Shown: positions 18,838 to 28,308, counted from the stretch's first letter. The stretch: 36,529 nucleotides of DNA from Chara braunii (GCA_003427395.1 BFEA01000132.1:1226370-1262898); one strand, 5' to 3'. Notes: generated by a model from the sequence alone, not told the origin. A program made the numbers and translations.

Positions 18838-18931
18838 GTTGCAATCACCACAATGACATGGTTTCTGCATCCATATGTGCAGAGGTTGCAATCACCACAA
18901 TGACATGGTTTCTGCATCCATATGTGCAGAG
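18838..18931 (+). repeat. 47-bp tandem duplication in the first RING of copy B
   Basis: TTGCAATCACCACAATGACA, TGGTTTCTGCATCC and ATATGTGCAGAGG occur twice in direct succession. The duplication disrupts the first RING-like domain. Compared with copy C, the bases encoding CDLLLC just upstream are also deleted. Confidence 0.85.
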
Positions 18932-19221
18932 GTTGTCCCACAATTCTTGACTGCAGGCACCCTCCGCATTTGGACACTATATGTCCATTTTGCGGCCATG
19001 GGCACTATATTGAATGCATGGTCTTTTGTGGTGACCGGTCTTCCTTCATTTTGGCCTGCAATCGACACGCCATTTGTCGGGGGTGTATGGTGGGCATGCT
19101 CAATGCCAGCCGTTGTGGCAATTGTTGCACTGAGAATGCTCAGCTAGGTCGTCCATGTGTTCATCCACCTCATCCTTACAATGTATGTCCTCTCTGTCGT
19201 GAAGGACATACTCATTCTTGA
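18922..19221 (+). CDS. RING-like pair, intact C-terminal frame of copy B
   Basis: One uninterrupted 99-codon frame covers the end of the first RING-like domain (DCRHPPH, CPFCGHGHYIEC) and all of the second. The second has VFCGDRSS, ACNRHAICRGC (C-x2-H-x2-C-x2-C) and CPLCREGHTHS before the stop. It is the best-preserved version of the element's C terminus. A CPxC pair closing each cluster is typical of RING fingers. It is a piece of the polyprotein, not a separate gene. Confidence 0.6.
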   Translation: MCRGCPTILDCRHPPHLDTICPFCGHGHYIECMVFCGDRSSFILACNRHAICRGCMVGMLNASRCGNCCTENAQLGRPCVHPPHPYNVCPLCREGHTHS

Positions 19222-19366
19222 GCCTTTTCTTATCCTCTTTTGCCTTCATCTTCACTCCACACTCCATACTTTCCCTTACTTTCCCTTTATCATTCTTTAT
19301 TTGTCCGCTCTCCATCTCTCCTCCCTGTGTTTATCCCCTCCCCTTTCACTCTGCCTCCTTCTCACA

Positions 19367-19446
19367 GCGTACAAGTGGGCTGTTATGGCACACGGGGATG
19401 GGGGCAGCTCGCGCTTAACTTCATCAACATGGCGAGCCTTGTACGT
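19367..19446 (+). other. conserved 3' UTR block of the PLE (copy B)
   Basis: This block is nearly identical to 2524-2606 (minus strand) and 23866-23945. The polypyrimidine tract CTCTGCCTCCTTCTCACAG immediately precedes it and looks like a splice acceptor. GCTCGC and GCGAGC can pair around a loop of about 20 nt. Confidence 0.6.
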
Positions 19447-19631
19447 GAGAGGCACCTGTGAAGGGGGAGTTAAAAGAAGAATGAGAAAAATGAATAGTTT
19501 CAGTGTGCCCTTCATGTTTGTCTTGTTTTTTTTTTTTTTTAATTTTTGCTGTTTGTTTCGCAAAATGCGCTCTTTTAGTTCATAGTTATGTGACAATACG
19601 GGTGTCCAATTTTGTAACTTCACTGATGTGG

Positions 19632-19877
19632 CCTTGAGTGTTACTCCTGGCATGACCTTACCCGACTCTTCTGATTGGGAATGTCGCAGAGCCTTTCCAC
19701 ATTGTTCTGATCTTGTGGATGGCCATATTGTGTCTGTTGGTTGAATGGGGAAATCCTTGAGTGTTACTCCTGGCATGACCTTACCCGACTCCTCTGACTG
19801 TGAATGCCGTAGAGCCTTTCCACATTGTTCTAATTTTGTGGATGGCCGTATTGTGTCTGTTGACTACAATATCATCT
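19632..19877 (+). repeat. 123-bp tandem duplication at the start of copy C
   Basis: CCTTGAGTGTTACTCCTGGC begins at 19632 and again at 19755. Both units encode LSVTPGMTLPDSSD and AFPHCS. The first unit ends in GTTGAATGGGGAAAT, which resembles sequence found later in the second unit, so a deletion preceded or accompanied the duplication. Confidence 0.85.
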
Positions 19878-20756
19878 CCGATGATAGCCTTCGCAAGCTT
19901 TTTCAAGAAGGTTTGAAGTATCGGCTGAATGGGGAAACTGCCGATATGCTCCAGGCTCTGGCAATTGGACTAGACGAGTACATAGCCAATTACAAAAGGT
20001 TGTTGGCCGGACATTCTCAATCTGCTTCTTTCTCGTCTCTTTCTCAGAAGTTGAACAGTTGGCGTTCTGCAATCCTTGCGCATTGTCAATCCAATGCATC
20101 TTCGTTCTCCAATCATGTGAGCCAGCCACGTTCACTACGCTCTACACATGCCTCCTTGCACCATCTTCAACAACACTTTGCCATTGTCCCTGTGGACAAA
20201 ACATCATACAATTTGGTAATCTGCGGCAAGAATTGGTATCTGTTTCATGTCTCTACCCATTTGGACGGTCCCACTTATACTCGTCCTCAAGAGTCCGTTG
20301 CTGATGTCCTTGACAACCATGCAGTGTGGAATCACCATTGGGGTTACACCCGTATTGATACCCTTCCTTACCTTTACTATGTACTCAAAGCTCACAAGTC
20401 TCCTCCAGCTCTTCACAACCTTCTTGGAGTCAGAGCACAAAATAACAGTGTTGTTCCCCCGCGTGCTCGCCCTCGTCCAACAATTCGCACCATTCATGAA
20501 CGACCTCCTCACAAACCCTTGGCTAGCACAACGACTACTTCGTTATATCTCAGCGCTGCTTTGCAAGGAGTGATCTCTACTCTTCGCGAGAAAGACATTG
20601 AGCTCTATCAACAGGTTGGTGTTCGACAATGCTGGATCGTTCAGAGTCCAGATGAAGTGGCGATTGACCTGAAAAACAATGCATCGTCTCTTCGTGGCCT
20701 CTCTCCTCGCACTGTTGATTTTACCACAATGTACACCAACCTTCCTCATGACTGAA
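19755..20756 (+). pseudogene. PLE reverse transcriptase, N-terminal half, copy C
   Basis: A 336-codon open frame reads LPDSSDCECRRAFPHCSNF, IISDDSLRKLFQEGLKYRLN, LHHLQQHFAIVPVDKTSYNL, LPYLYYVLKAHKSP, RPTIRTIHERPPHKPLAST and finally TVDFTTMYTNLPHD. The Asp in DFTTMYTNLP (codon 20717-20719) is the first catalytic aspartate of the RT (motif A). A frameshift directly after LPHD ends the frame; the continuation is in another frame from 20760. The preceding Cys pair (DCEC...HC) is conserved in copy D. Confidence 0.8.
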
Positions 20757-21594
20757 TTCTCATGCTTATGCCCTTCGGCAAGCTCGCACGCATTCACGCT
20801 GTGTTGCCCTCAACATGGTTATTCGAGGATCTAGTTGTGGCCAATGGACAACTGATTCAGGCCCGGATACCCTTTCTGTTTCGCAGATTCTCCAACATCT
20901 TCGCTTTGTTGTACAAAACATTTTTCTATACACGAGAGATGGCACGCTTCGGAAACAAATTATCGGTATTCCAATGGGAACGAATGCTGGCCCAATCTGA
21001 CACTCTATTGGGGTGAAGCACGCTTTGTTGATGACATTGGTGAACATGATCTTCAAGCTGCTCAACAATATGCCTTCACCTATCACCTCATTGATGATGT
21101 TCTTTCATGGGGACAATTACCTCCTCCACTAGAACACTATGGGCTTGAGTGGAAGGAGACTACAACTACAGTTGGCTCCTGTACCTTTTTAGGTATGCAT
21201 TTACGGGTCCGTTCCCATGGCTCGCTTCGCATAAGCGTCTTTGATAAAGCGGCTGCTTGGGACTTCCCCGTCATTCATTATCCAAGTGCGACCTACAACA
21301 TCCCTTCACATCAACCGGCTGGTGTGTTCACTGGGCAATTGACCAGATTTGAACAAATCTGTAACAATTGGCAGGACTTTCGAACTGTGGCAACAACACT
21401 TACCCGTCGTGTGCTTTCGCGTGGACATTCCCCATCAACCCTTGCTAAGGGGTGGACCTGCTACATGCATTGCCGCCAACGTCGCTATCCTACACATGTG
21501 ACGCGTCTCTCGCAGTGGTTCCGATGCATGTTGCGATGGTCCTTGTGTCATCCAATTTCTTCTTCGCCCCCACGATGCTCTCGTCTTGCCCCTG
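20757..21594 (+). pseudogene. PLE reverse transcriptase palm and thumb, copy C
   Basis: The frame with VIRGSSCGQWTTDSGPDTLS and FVVQNIFLYTRDGTLRKQII carries GIPMGTNAGP. About 10 bp are lost at 20994, after which a third frame gives LTLYWGEARFVDDIGEHDLQ, YHLIDDVLSWGQLPPP (IDD codons 21090-21098) and HQPAGVFTGQLTRFEQICNN, then LAKGWTCYMHCRQRRYP. Palm and thumb blocks match copies A and B. All three copies have Leu where most RTs have Tyr in YxDD. Confidence 0.8.
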
Positions 21595-21880
21595 CTTACA
21601 CATCTCCTGCTACCGCAGTTTCCACTGCTGCATTCTCCACTCCTGCAGTTTCCACTGCTGGAGTCTCCACTCCTGCAAGTTTCACTGCTGCGGTGTCCAC
21701 TGTTGCGGTTTCCACTGCTGCAGTTTCCACTACTCCAGTTTCCACTGCTGCAGTGTCCACTGTTGCAATGTCCACTGTTGCGGTTTCCACTGCTGCAGTT
21801 TCCATTGCTCCAGTTTCCACTGCTCCAGTTTCCGCTGCTGCGGTTTCCACTGCTGCAGTTTTCAGTACAACAGTTTCCCT
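21595..21880 (+). repeat. 15-bp coding minisatellite in the linker of copy C
   Basis: The unit TCCACTGCTGCAGTT (with GTTGCGG, CCTGCAG and similar variants) is repeated about 18 times. It encodes AAVST/PVST pentads. Copy B has a shorter version (about 9396-9545), so the number of units varies between copies. The multiple-of-three unit keeps the frame. Confidence 0.9.
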
Positions 21881-22056
21881 AACTGTAATTCCCCCTACCA
21901 CCCCCATCTCCTCCACGGTCTCGCTTGCTAACAGACTCTCCAGTTTTCATTGTTCCCATTGTTCCACCTGCGTTGCTAAGTACAAGTTCAACTTTTGTTT
22001 GCAACAACACCACTACTCTTGTTGTGTATCACTGACGACATCCGCGACATCGTCAC

Positions 22057-22541
22057 TTGTTCGGGGATCAGCAACCTGTTTCTTTGTCTGCCCCAATTCT
22101 CTCTGTGCCTTCTCCACAGGTTGTTGCGGTTCCTTTGTTTCAAACGGCAATATCCGCTCCTATGCCTCCTACAAATATTCCAGCTGCCTGCAGGCAGCCA
22201 CCAGTCCCTACTCGGGATGCAGCCCTAAACGTTGAGGGTTTGCAACATGATCTGCCCGGATTGCAGTTGACCCCACAAGGCGTAGACCACATGGGGGATA
22301 TGCAAATGGCTGACCAACATTGTTCGGATGAACCACAATTTTGTGCTCCGCCACACGCAGACCACATGGGTGATCTGCAAATGACTGACCAGCAAACAAC
22401 CCAACAGAGTTTGGGCTTGCAACACCATCTGGGTGATCTGCAAATTGTTGGCCAGCATCCAACACACCAGCTTGAGAACCTCACCGATCTCTGTGGTCTG
22501 ACAGCAATTAATATCTATCTTCACATTCTCCATCGCCCGTT
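22057..22541 (+). pseudogene. Gln/His-rich linker repeats and start of the Josephin-like domain, copy C
   Basis: The segment contains three HMGD(L/M)Q-type repeats: HMGDMQMADQH, HMGDLQMTDQQ and HLGDLQIVGQH. It then enters the Josephin-like domain with ENLTDLCGLTAINIYLHILH. The candidate catalytic Cys codon is 22492-22494. The frame is cut by the insertion at 22542. Confidence 0.65.
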
Positions 22542-22899
22542 GTAGGGCCGTACCCTGTTAGACTTTTGAGCCTGAGTCGACCCCGCGGCGGGTCCTAGTT
22601 GGCTCTGCTCCACCCGATCTCATGCTCAGGGCGCGGAGCGTTTGTCACAGGGGCACCCCCACCTAGTGTTTTGCGATGGATGGGGATGGGCCAATTTGCG
22701 AGAGAGCTTTGACATTGGCGGGTCCTTCACCCCGCGGTACTCAGCCTAGGGCATCATTCCTTCCTCCGGTCCCGTCCTAGTCCTTTGTCTTTTCTCTCTT
22801 TCTTGTCTCCTTTCTCCGGATTTCTCTGTTGTGGACGTCTTGGCTGTATACCGGCTCTCAAGTGCTGGGACGTTATTCGGGATCCAAATGTCCCGACAC
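22542..22899. mobile_element. 358-bp insertion inside the Josephin-like domain of copy C
   Basis: Copy B reads CCCGTTTTATAC where copy C has CCCGTT, then this insertion, then TTTTATAC, consistent with a 2-bp TT duplication. The insertion starts GTAGGGCCGTACCCTG and ends CCCGACAC. These edges resemble those of the 8.15-kb insertion (TAG, GGCC, TACCC on the left; CGACAC on the right). It contains no open frame of note. Confidence 0.65.
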
Positions 22900-23290
22900 T
22901 TTTATACAACATCAGACTTCCTTGCAATCGCCCTTCAGCTTGATGATGATCTTCCCCAACGACAGCCAGATGATTGTGATTATACCAGCGAAGGAGGCTT
23001 CACCATTGCTGTCCTACAAGTAGCAATGAGGGACCGTCAACTTGAGCTACGCTATGCTCGAGCAGGTGAGTGGTTTAATCCTCCATCCCACACCTCTGCC
23101 TGCATTGTGCATGGCCCTGGCCATTACATGGCCATTGTACATGCCTCTGACCACTGGGAGCTGTGGAACAACGGCACCATGGTCCATGCCATGATTGATG
23201 TCATTGATTTCGTACAAAATGATGCTGTTTTCTTGCCACAACAAACCGTCCGCAATCTCTTTTATGTCGAAGATCATTCCTCTGGGCCCG
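22900..23290 (+). pseudogene. Josephin-like domain, C-terminal part, copy C
   Basis: The frame reads FYTTSDFLAIALQLDDDLPQ, EGGFTIAVLQVAMRDRQLEL, CIVHGPGHYMAIVHA and HWELWNNGTMV. His codon 23122-23124 and Asn codon 23167-23169 are 15 residues apart, as in ataxin-3 (His119, Asn134). The catalytic Cys lies before the insertion. The segment VIDFVQNDAVFLPQQTVRNL follows, before the RING pair. Confidence 0.6.
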
Positions 23291-23720
23291 TGCTGCAGCA
23301 AGACAATGTACCAACACTCTGCGACCTTCTGCTTTGCACAACCACAAACACTGTTACACTCGGCTGTAGCCGCCATCGTCTCTGTCACAATCACTACAAT
23401 GACATGGTTTCTGCATCCATGTGTGCAGAGGACTGTCCCACCGTTCCTGACTGCAGGCACCCTCCGCATCCGGACACTATATGTCCACTTGCGGCCATGG
23501 GCACTATACTGAATGCATGCTCTTTTGTGGTGACCGTTCTTCTTTCTTTTTGGCCTGCAATCGACATGCCATTTGTCGGGGGTGTATGGCGGGCATGCTC
23601 AATGCCACCCGTCATGGCAATTGTTGCACTGAGAATGCTCAGCTAGGTCTTCCATGTGTTNATCCACATCATCCTTACAATGTATGTCCTCTCTGTCATC
23701 AAGGACAGACTCATTCTTGA
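23291..23720 (+). pseudogene. RING-like pair, copy C
   Basis: First cluster: CDLLLC, then CSRHRLCHNH, DCRHPPH and a CP after which one base is missing (near 23488). In the shifted frame the reading continues CGHGHYTECM, LFCGDRSS, ACNRHAICRGC, GNCC and CPLCHQGQTHS. An undetermined base is at 23661. The first cluster is complete here, unlike in copy B. Confidence 0.6.
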
Positions 23721-23865
23721 GCCTTTTCTTATCCTCTTTTGCCTTCATCTTCACTCCACACTCCATACTTTCCCTTACTTTCCCTTTATCGTTCTTTGTT
23801 TGTATGCTCTCCATGTCTCCTCCCTGTGTTTATCCTCTCCCCCTTCACTCTGCCTCTTTCTCACA

Positions 23866-23945
23866 GTGTACAAGTGGGCTGTTATGGCACACGGGGATGG
23901 GGGCAGCTCGCGCTGAACTTCATCAACGTGGCGAGCCTTGTACGT
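23866..23945 (+). other. conserved 3' UTR block of the PLE (copy C)
   Basis: Third instance of the conserved block, again preceded by a pyrimidine tract ending CACAG. It lies just before the assembly gap. Confidence 0.6.
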
Positions 23946-23961
23946 GAGAGGCACGGTGAAA

Positions 23962-24197
23962 NNNNNNNNNNNNNNNNNNNNNNNNNNNNNNNNNNNNNNN
24001 NNNNNNNNNNNNNNNNNNNNNNNNNNNNNNNNNNNNNNNNNNNNNNNNNNNNNNNNNNNNNNNNNNNNNNNNNNNNNNNNNNNNNNNNNNNNNNNNNNNN
24101 NNNNNNNNNNNNNNNNNNNNNNNNNNNNNNNNNNNNNNNNNNNNNNNNNNNNNNNNNNNNNNNNNNNNNNNNNNNNNNNNNNNNNNNNNNNNNNNNN
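23962..24197. other. assembly gap (236 undetermined bases)
   Basis: A run of N. The left flank is a plus-strand PLE 3' end; the right flank (GAAACCATTCATTTT at 24198-24212) is the reverse complement of GAATGGTTTC-type sequence from the same 3' end. The gap therefore probably hides an inverted junction between two PLE tips. Confidence 0.9.
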
Positions 24198-24223
24198 GAA
24201 ACCATTCATTTTACTCTCTCTTC

Positions 24224-24224
<1 letters not shown>

Positions 24225-24277
<53 letters not shown>
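24225..24277. repeat. (AG)n microsatellite
   Basis: About 26 AG units directly beside the PLE 3' remnant that follows the gap. A shorter, impure AG tract follows at 24291-24310. Confidence 0.95.
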
Positions 24278-24280
<3 letters not shown>

Positions 24281-24761
24281 TGCCCTTTGAAAGAGACAGA
24301 GAGAGAGGGAGCCCCTTCCCCTAAAAAATAATATACATACACAGAGAGTGAGAGAGACCCCAAATCTCTACCCACCTCCACCACACCTACACCCCCCCCT
24401 CCCCCCACCCTCTTCCGTTTCCACCACCTCCTCCGTGCTGTACTGCTGTCGGATGCCAACGTCTCTCTCTTCCCCCGCCTTCCGCACGTTCTTAAAGAAA
24501 ATTTCTTTGGCAGGCGAAGCTGAAACAGGTCATCTACACAAGAATGATTAAGCAGAGAGTTTGTCTGCTGTGCAAAGTAATGTGCGGGGGGAAATATAGG
24601 AAAGTACCAGCACATAATAGAGCAGTTGAAGATGCTTCATGTGTGTTTTTCTGAAATTTTCCTTTCTTTTTCTGGGGGCAAAACTGCAACATGTCATCTA
24701 TTTAGTTTGTGGTTCCAGTATCGATTGGTTTTAAAATGTCAGTGCTCGGTGTACATCGCCT

Positions 24762-24889
24762 TAGGGCCTCGCCACACAGGCTGTCGAAATGTGCAAAACG
24801 ACAAAAATGGGCAGGTGCATCTGGCCATGTTCTAGCGGGAAGTGCATTATCATTTTGCACATTTCGACAGCCTGTGTGGCGAGGCCCTA
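24762..24889. mobile_element. MITE with 37-bp perfect terminal inverted repeats
   Basis: TAGGGCCTCGCCACACAGGC, TGTCGAAATGTGCAAAA at the left is the exact reverse complement of 24853-24889 at the right. The element is about 128 bp, or about 124 bp if the terminal TA pair is the target duplication. No open frame is present. A TA duplication fits Tc1/mariner-type movement; the superfamily is inference. Confidence 0.85.
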
Positions 24890-25439
24890 GATGTGGTGGA
24901 GCTTCTATTGTTTTGGCTCATTGGCAAGAGGGGACTTGGACCGTCCAGTGTTTGAGCTCCAGAGAGAAGCAGAGCATGGTCATTGGTCGCTGATTGTTCA
25001 GGCAATGAATGAATTGCTGCGCAGGTAGCCGTACCGAGTCACCTCTGGATTGGCGAACAAGATTGAAAGTATTGGCTGGTGCAGCCTCTGGGGTATGTTT
25101 TGTTTTCTAAATCCTTTTCTCGTGGAATCGTAACAACAGTATGAGGATTAAACCTTTAATGCATCGCATCAGATGTCCTTGTCTTGCTCCTCCTTGTCAT
25201 GGGGCTTTTCCATCCAGTCAATTTCTATTTGTACCCCTACGGCCCGGCAGTGAGGCTGGACCAGTTTCAGGCCATCGGCCTGACCCTGGTGCGGTACCAG
25301 GTTGTCCCGTACCTGGACCTAGGCCGGTATATCACTTCGGCCTAGGCCCAGGGCGGGAGGTTCATTCATTCAGTGTTCATGCATCCATTGGCCGGACTGG
25401 ACCTTCACTCAGCTGCTGCTTCTTGTGTGTGTCCATCTC

Positions 25440-25470
<31 letters not shown>

Positions 25471-26305
25471 TCCGCATGTGCCCTCCGCACGTGCGTCACA
25501 CTTGTGTTCCTCTCTGTCAATCCGTCCGTCCATGTTCTGTTGATCTGCATATCCGTATATCCATCTATCCATCCCATCCATCCATCCATATCTTCCGCTT
25601 GTCTCCCCACTCACCCGCCCACCCGCTGACCTGCCTGTGCAAGCATCCGTCCAGAGTTTACTTTGCTGTGGCCCCAGGACCTGCCAGGAATTTCTAGGCC
25701 ATAACAGTTGTAGATCCATTGTCATTCCTTAACACCATGGGAAGTCTCAACCATTCATCCAACTTAGATCGTATTAAAGTTAATAATTAAACCTAAAAAA
25801 TAAAATAAAATGAAAAACTAAAAATAAAAATAAAAATAAAAATTGTATTCAAGTTTCAACCTATCAGTGCATGCAATTTCATCGACAACCAAAACCACTC
25901 CATTAATTTCCTCCTGTAACTGTGGTTTTACGTAATTCCTTTTTCACCATATTTAGTATCTAGTATCTACTATCTGCTGCCAATGCCATATATAATTCCT
26001 CAATGGCACAAATTTCATGTGGTGTCCATTTGTGGGGACGCTTGGGCTCAAATGACCGAATTGACAAACTTCTTGAGTCGCACAATCAAAGAGACTCGGG
26101 CCATACTCACACTACGGTAGGGCTTCTTGACTGAATCTAGCGTGAAGCCCGGGACGGTGGCTGGATGCAACCCAGAAAGCCCTACCCTGAGTATACCTCC
26201 GAGTCAATGCCAATCATCTTGTTGTTGTGCTTCCACATGTCATGTTGTGCCTCTCGATCACAGGGAAGGTAATATCAATGCTGGGTGGGTGTCATGAACT
26301 CGGGA
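24890..26305. other. no gene recognised; simple repeats and a dispersed repeat
   Basis: 25131-25166 resembles 785-825 (CAACAGTATGAGGATTAAAC against CAACAGTATGAAGGTCAAAC). A (TC)n tract lies at 25440-25464, CATCCATC-type repeats at 25560-25590, and an A-rich AAAATAAAAATAAA tract at 25790-25845. Near 25300-25350 inverted CCTAGGCCG-type words can pair. Confidence 0.5.
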
Positions 26306-26372
26306 TCATAAACTTGTTTTGATCAGAAAGAAACTACACTTGATCTTATAGCCAAAAGGTTGCGAAAACTAC
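26306..26372 (-). ncRNA. U2 snRNA-like sequence, probably a pseudogene
   Basis: On the minus strand CCTTTTGGCTATAAGATCAA, GTGTAGTTTC and TTTCTGATCA follow the 5' end of U2 snRNA (CCTTTTGGCTAAGATCAAGT, GTAGTATC). Two bases (TA) are inserted in the region that pairs with U6. The branch-point recognition sequence GTAGTA is altered to GTAGTT. No Sm site is clear further on. It is most likely a retroposed or truncated U2 copy. Confidence 0.55.
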
Positions 26373-26758
26373 TCTTCCATCGCACTTCAGTTCTGCTCGT
26401 GTCTATTGATGCTGTGCTGGTTCCAATCAAGCCTGGTTATTTTAGTGTCCCTGACTTTGACTGCGTCATTCTTTTTAGGACTATCTGCCTAGGTGGACTG
26501 TGAAAAGTGGTAATTGCATAGTGAACCAAATACAGTTCAAGGTCGTACCGTAGATCAGACGGTGTGGAGAATGCCCATGTGTAAGGTTGTGCTGCTGCGT
26601 GCAAGAGGGTCTCGAGTGCTGTCATGAACCTGGGCGCCTGAGTGAGATATATGCTGCAACCATGCATCTGTGATATGGCTTCTTTTTTTAACACTCCAAT
26701 GATGCCATCATGGTTGCGGTGGCGAAGACATCTGGCTGTAACAGGCTGTTAGGATGTG

Positions 26759-26815
26759 GTTGATCCTCCACAGCGGCAATTACTGTCAGATTCATTGTTC
26801 TGTTTGCAGAGGCGA
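26759..26815 (+). pseudogene. decayed kinase exon fragment 1
   Basis: GTTGATCCTCCACAGCGGCA, ATTACTGTCAGATTCATTGT aligns with the start of the kinase exon at 27323 (ATCGAGTTCCTCCACGGCGG and following). Only the first part is preserved. It is one of three tandem relatives. Confidence 0.5.
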
Positions 26816-27072
26816 AGACCATATGGCTGCTAGACTGCAACCAGAGCAATGAATTTGACAGAGATTGCCAGTTAGATTCCATGCAGTGTTGCAGATAGGG
26901 TCTAATGCTAGAGCCACTACCCTGATCCTTCCAGTCAGGTTGCATTATGATCAGGTGTTTTTTTTTTTTTTAAGATCAAGTCTATCCAGCGTGAAGGTGC
27001 TTCCATTCTCTGCTTGCATGTGTTGTCGAGCTGCAGAATGGCATCTGTGTTTTGATCTCGTTCAAGTTTCCA

Positions 27073-27168
27073 GGTCGAGTACCTCCACAGTGGCAATCTC
27101 TGTCAGATTTATTGTGCCACGGGGGATCCATTGCGACCAGCTTGAAGCGAAGGTAGCCAGTTTCGGAT
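27073..27168 (+). pseudogene. decayed kinase exon fragment 2
   Basis: Preceded by a T-rich tract and TTTCCAG, this reads VEYLHSGNLCQIYC, then loses about 30 bp covering IKSSNILLG before GACCAGCTTGAAGCGAAGGT, which matches GACCAGTTTGAAGCAAAGGT in the intact exon. Upstream intron sequence (TTCTCTGCTTGCATG) is duplicated too, at 27015 and 27259. The unit of duplication thus included intron and exon. Confidence 0.65.
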
Positions 27169-27322
27169 GAGAAGGCTGTGCGCTGTTTCCCTCATCTACC
27201 CGGCACGACTGTGGGCCCATTCTCTTTTTTTTTTTTTTTTTTTTTTGGGTGTAGCCCCTTCTCTGCTTGCATGTTCGTCTAACTTTGGTTCGGATCTGGT
27301 TTGATCTCATTCGGATTGCCAG

Positions 27323-27509
27323 ATCGAGTTCCTCCACGGCGGCGATTACCGTCAAATTTGTTACTCTGTCTCGCCTTTGATCCATTGCGACATCAAATCT
27401 TCGAACATCCTCCTTGGCGACCAGTTTGAAGCAAAGGTAGCCGATTTTGGTTATTTCAAGCCCAAGCTGTTCGGCGACAAGTTCCATTCTGATCTGAGGT
27501 ACTTTCAAG
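27323..27509 (+). CDS. receptor-like kinase exon with catalytic loop and DFG motif (non-RD type)
   Basis: The exon follows the acceptor TTGCCAG and ends before the donor GTAAGC. It reads IEFLHGG, PLIHCDIKSSNILLGD and FEAKVADFGYFKPKL. These are kinase subdomains VIb (catalytic Asp, Lys, Asn in HCDIKSSN) and VII (DFG). The residue before the catalytic Asp is Cys instead of Arg, the non-RD form common among plant innate-immune receptor kinases. The exon ends in phase 1 (one base G of the next codon), which fits the exon at 29647. Upstream exons are not visible in the window. Confidence 0.75.
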
Positions 27510-28249
27510 GTAAGCACACCTATCTTTCGAAAATCTTTGCCACGTGTCCCAAGGAGGCCATGACATGACGGTTATATGATTGCTAGACTACCAGTTCCCT
27601 GCACCTTGCCTCCATTGGGCCACACATTTCTGTTTGCACCTTTTCGCCAACCCTAATCACAAAATTGCACACCATGTGGGGATCGTGAATCCAATTGTCA
27701 AAGTGCTCATCAATAATGATGAATGACTGGGTGGCCTCAGAGGACACCTGATGATTGCAGTAACATGAAAAAAACAAAAATGTTTGTCACTTCTGACTCT
27801 TCTGAGTCTGTGCTGACACATTTTTGGATACAGTGTCTGCGGCACATTGCCGCAGCCTTTCTTTTGTTTCAGGTAAAGAAAGGTGAGTGCAAGAGCAGTG
27901 GAATCTCAATGTCTTGAAGCTGACTTCGCATGATAGTGGGGGATATAGTAAGTATGAGGGAAGAAGAAGACACATCGATTCTTCATTCAATAGGGATATT
28001 CATGCCTATCTTGTTTAGGTCTCCTACCCACATCCTGTTTCCGACCTTTGGCAATAGCATGAATATCTTAAGAGTACCATACGAAACCCCCACAAACACA
28101 TGATGCACTCGTAGCCAAAAAATCACAACATTGAGGAGCCTGCTAACGACATCCAACCATTCCGTTTTGAGTAATAATATACAAAAGAACACAGACAATC
28201 CAGTTAGAGGTTCAGAACAGAGCAGACAGGGAAAGAGAGAAGGAGGAGA

Positions 28250-28251
<2 letters not shown>

Positions 28252-28307
<56 letters not shown>
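28252..28307 (+). repeat. run of 56 consecutive G
   Basis: A pure poly-G tract inside the kinase intron. It could be real and quadruplex-prone, or a sequencing or gap-filling artefact. Open frames through it are not genes. Confidence 0.9.

Positions 28308-28308
<1 letters not shown>

Larger units (their letters stand above)
18194..19597 (+). mobile_element. Penelope-like retroelement, copy B, right part
   Basis: PLE homology resumes at the linker repeat HMGDLQMTDQQ and continues through the Josephin-like domain, RING pair, 3' UTR and 3' tip ending TATGTGACAATA at 19597. The next base begins copy C in the middle of its coding sequence. B and C are thus arranged head-to-tail with C 5'-truncated, typical of Penelope tandems. 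Confidence 0.85.
19598..23961 (+). mobile_element. Penelope-like retroelement, copy C (longest copy)
   Basis: Starts at GVQFCNFTDVALSVTPG and runs through the whole RT, thumb, linker, Josephin-like domain and RING pair into the 3' UTR. The assembly gap removes its tip. It carries several frameshifts, a 123-bp duplication near the start (19632 and 19755), a deletion of about 10 bp after GTNAGP, a linker deletion relative to copy B, and a 358-bp insertion in the Josephin-like domain. Confidence 0.85.

Noticed and set aside
22542-22899. A spliceosomal intron inside the Josephin-like domain of copy C (it begins with GT).
   Set aside because: It ends in CGACAC, not AG, copy B lacks it, and a TT duplication fits insertion better.
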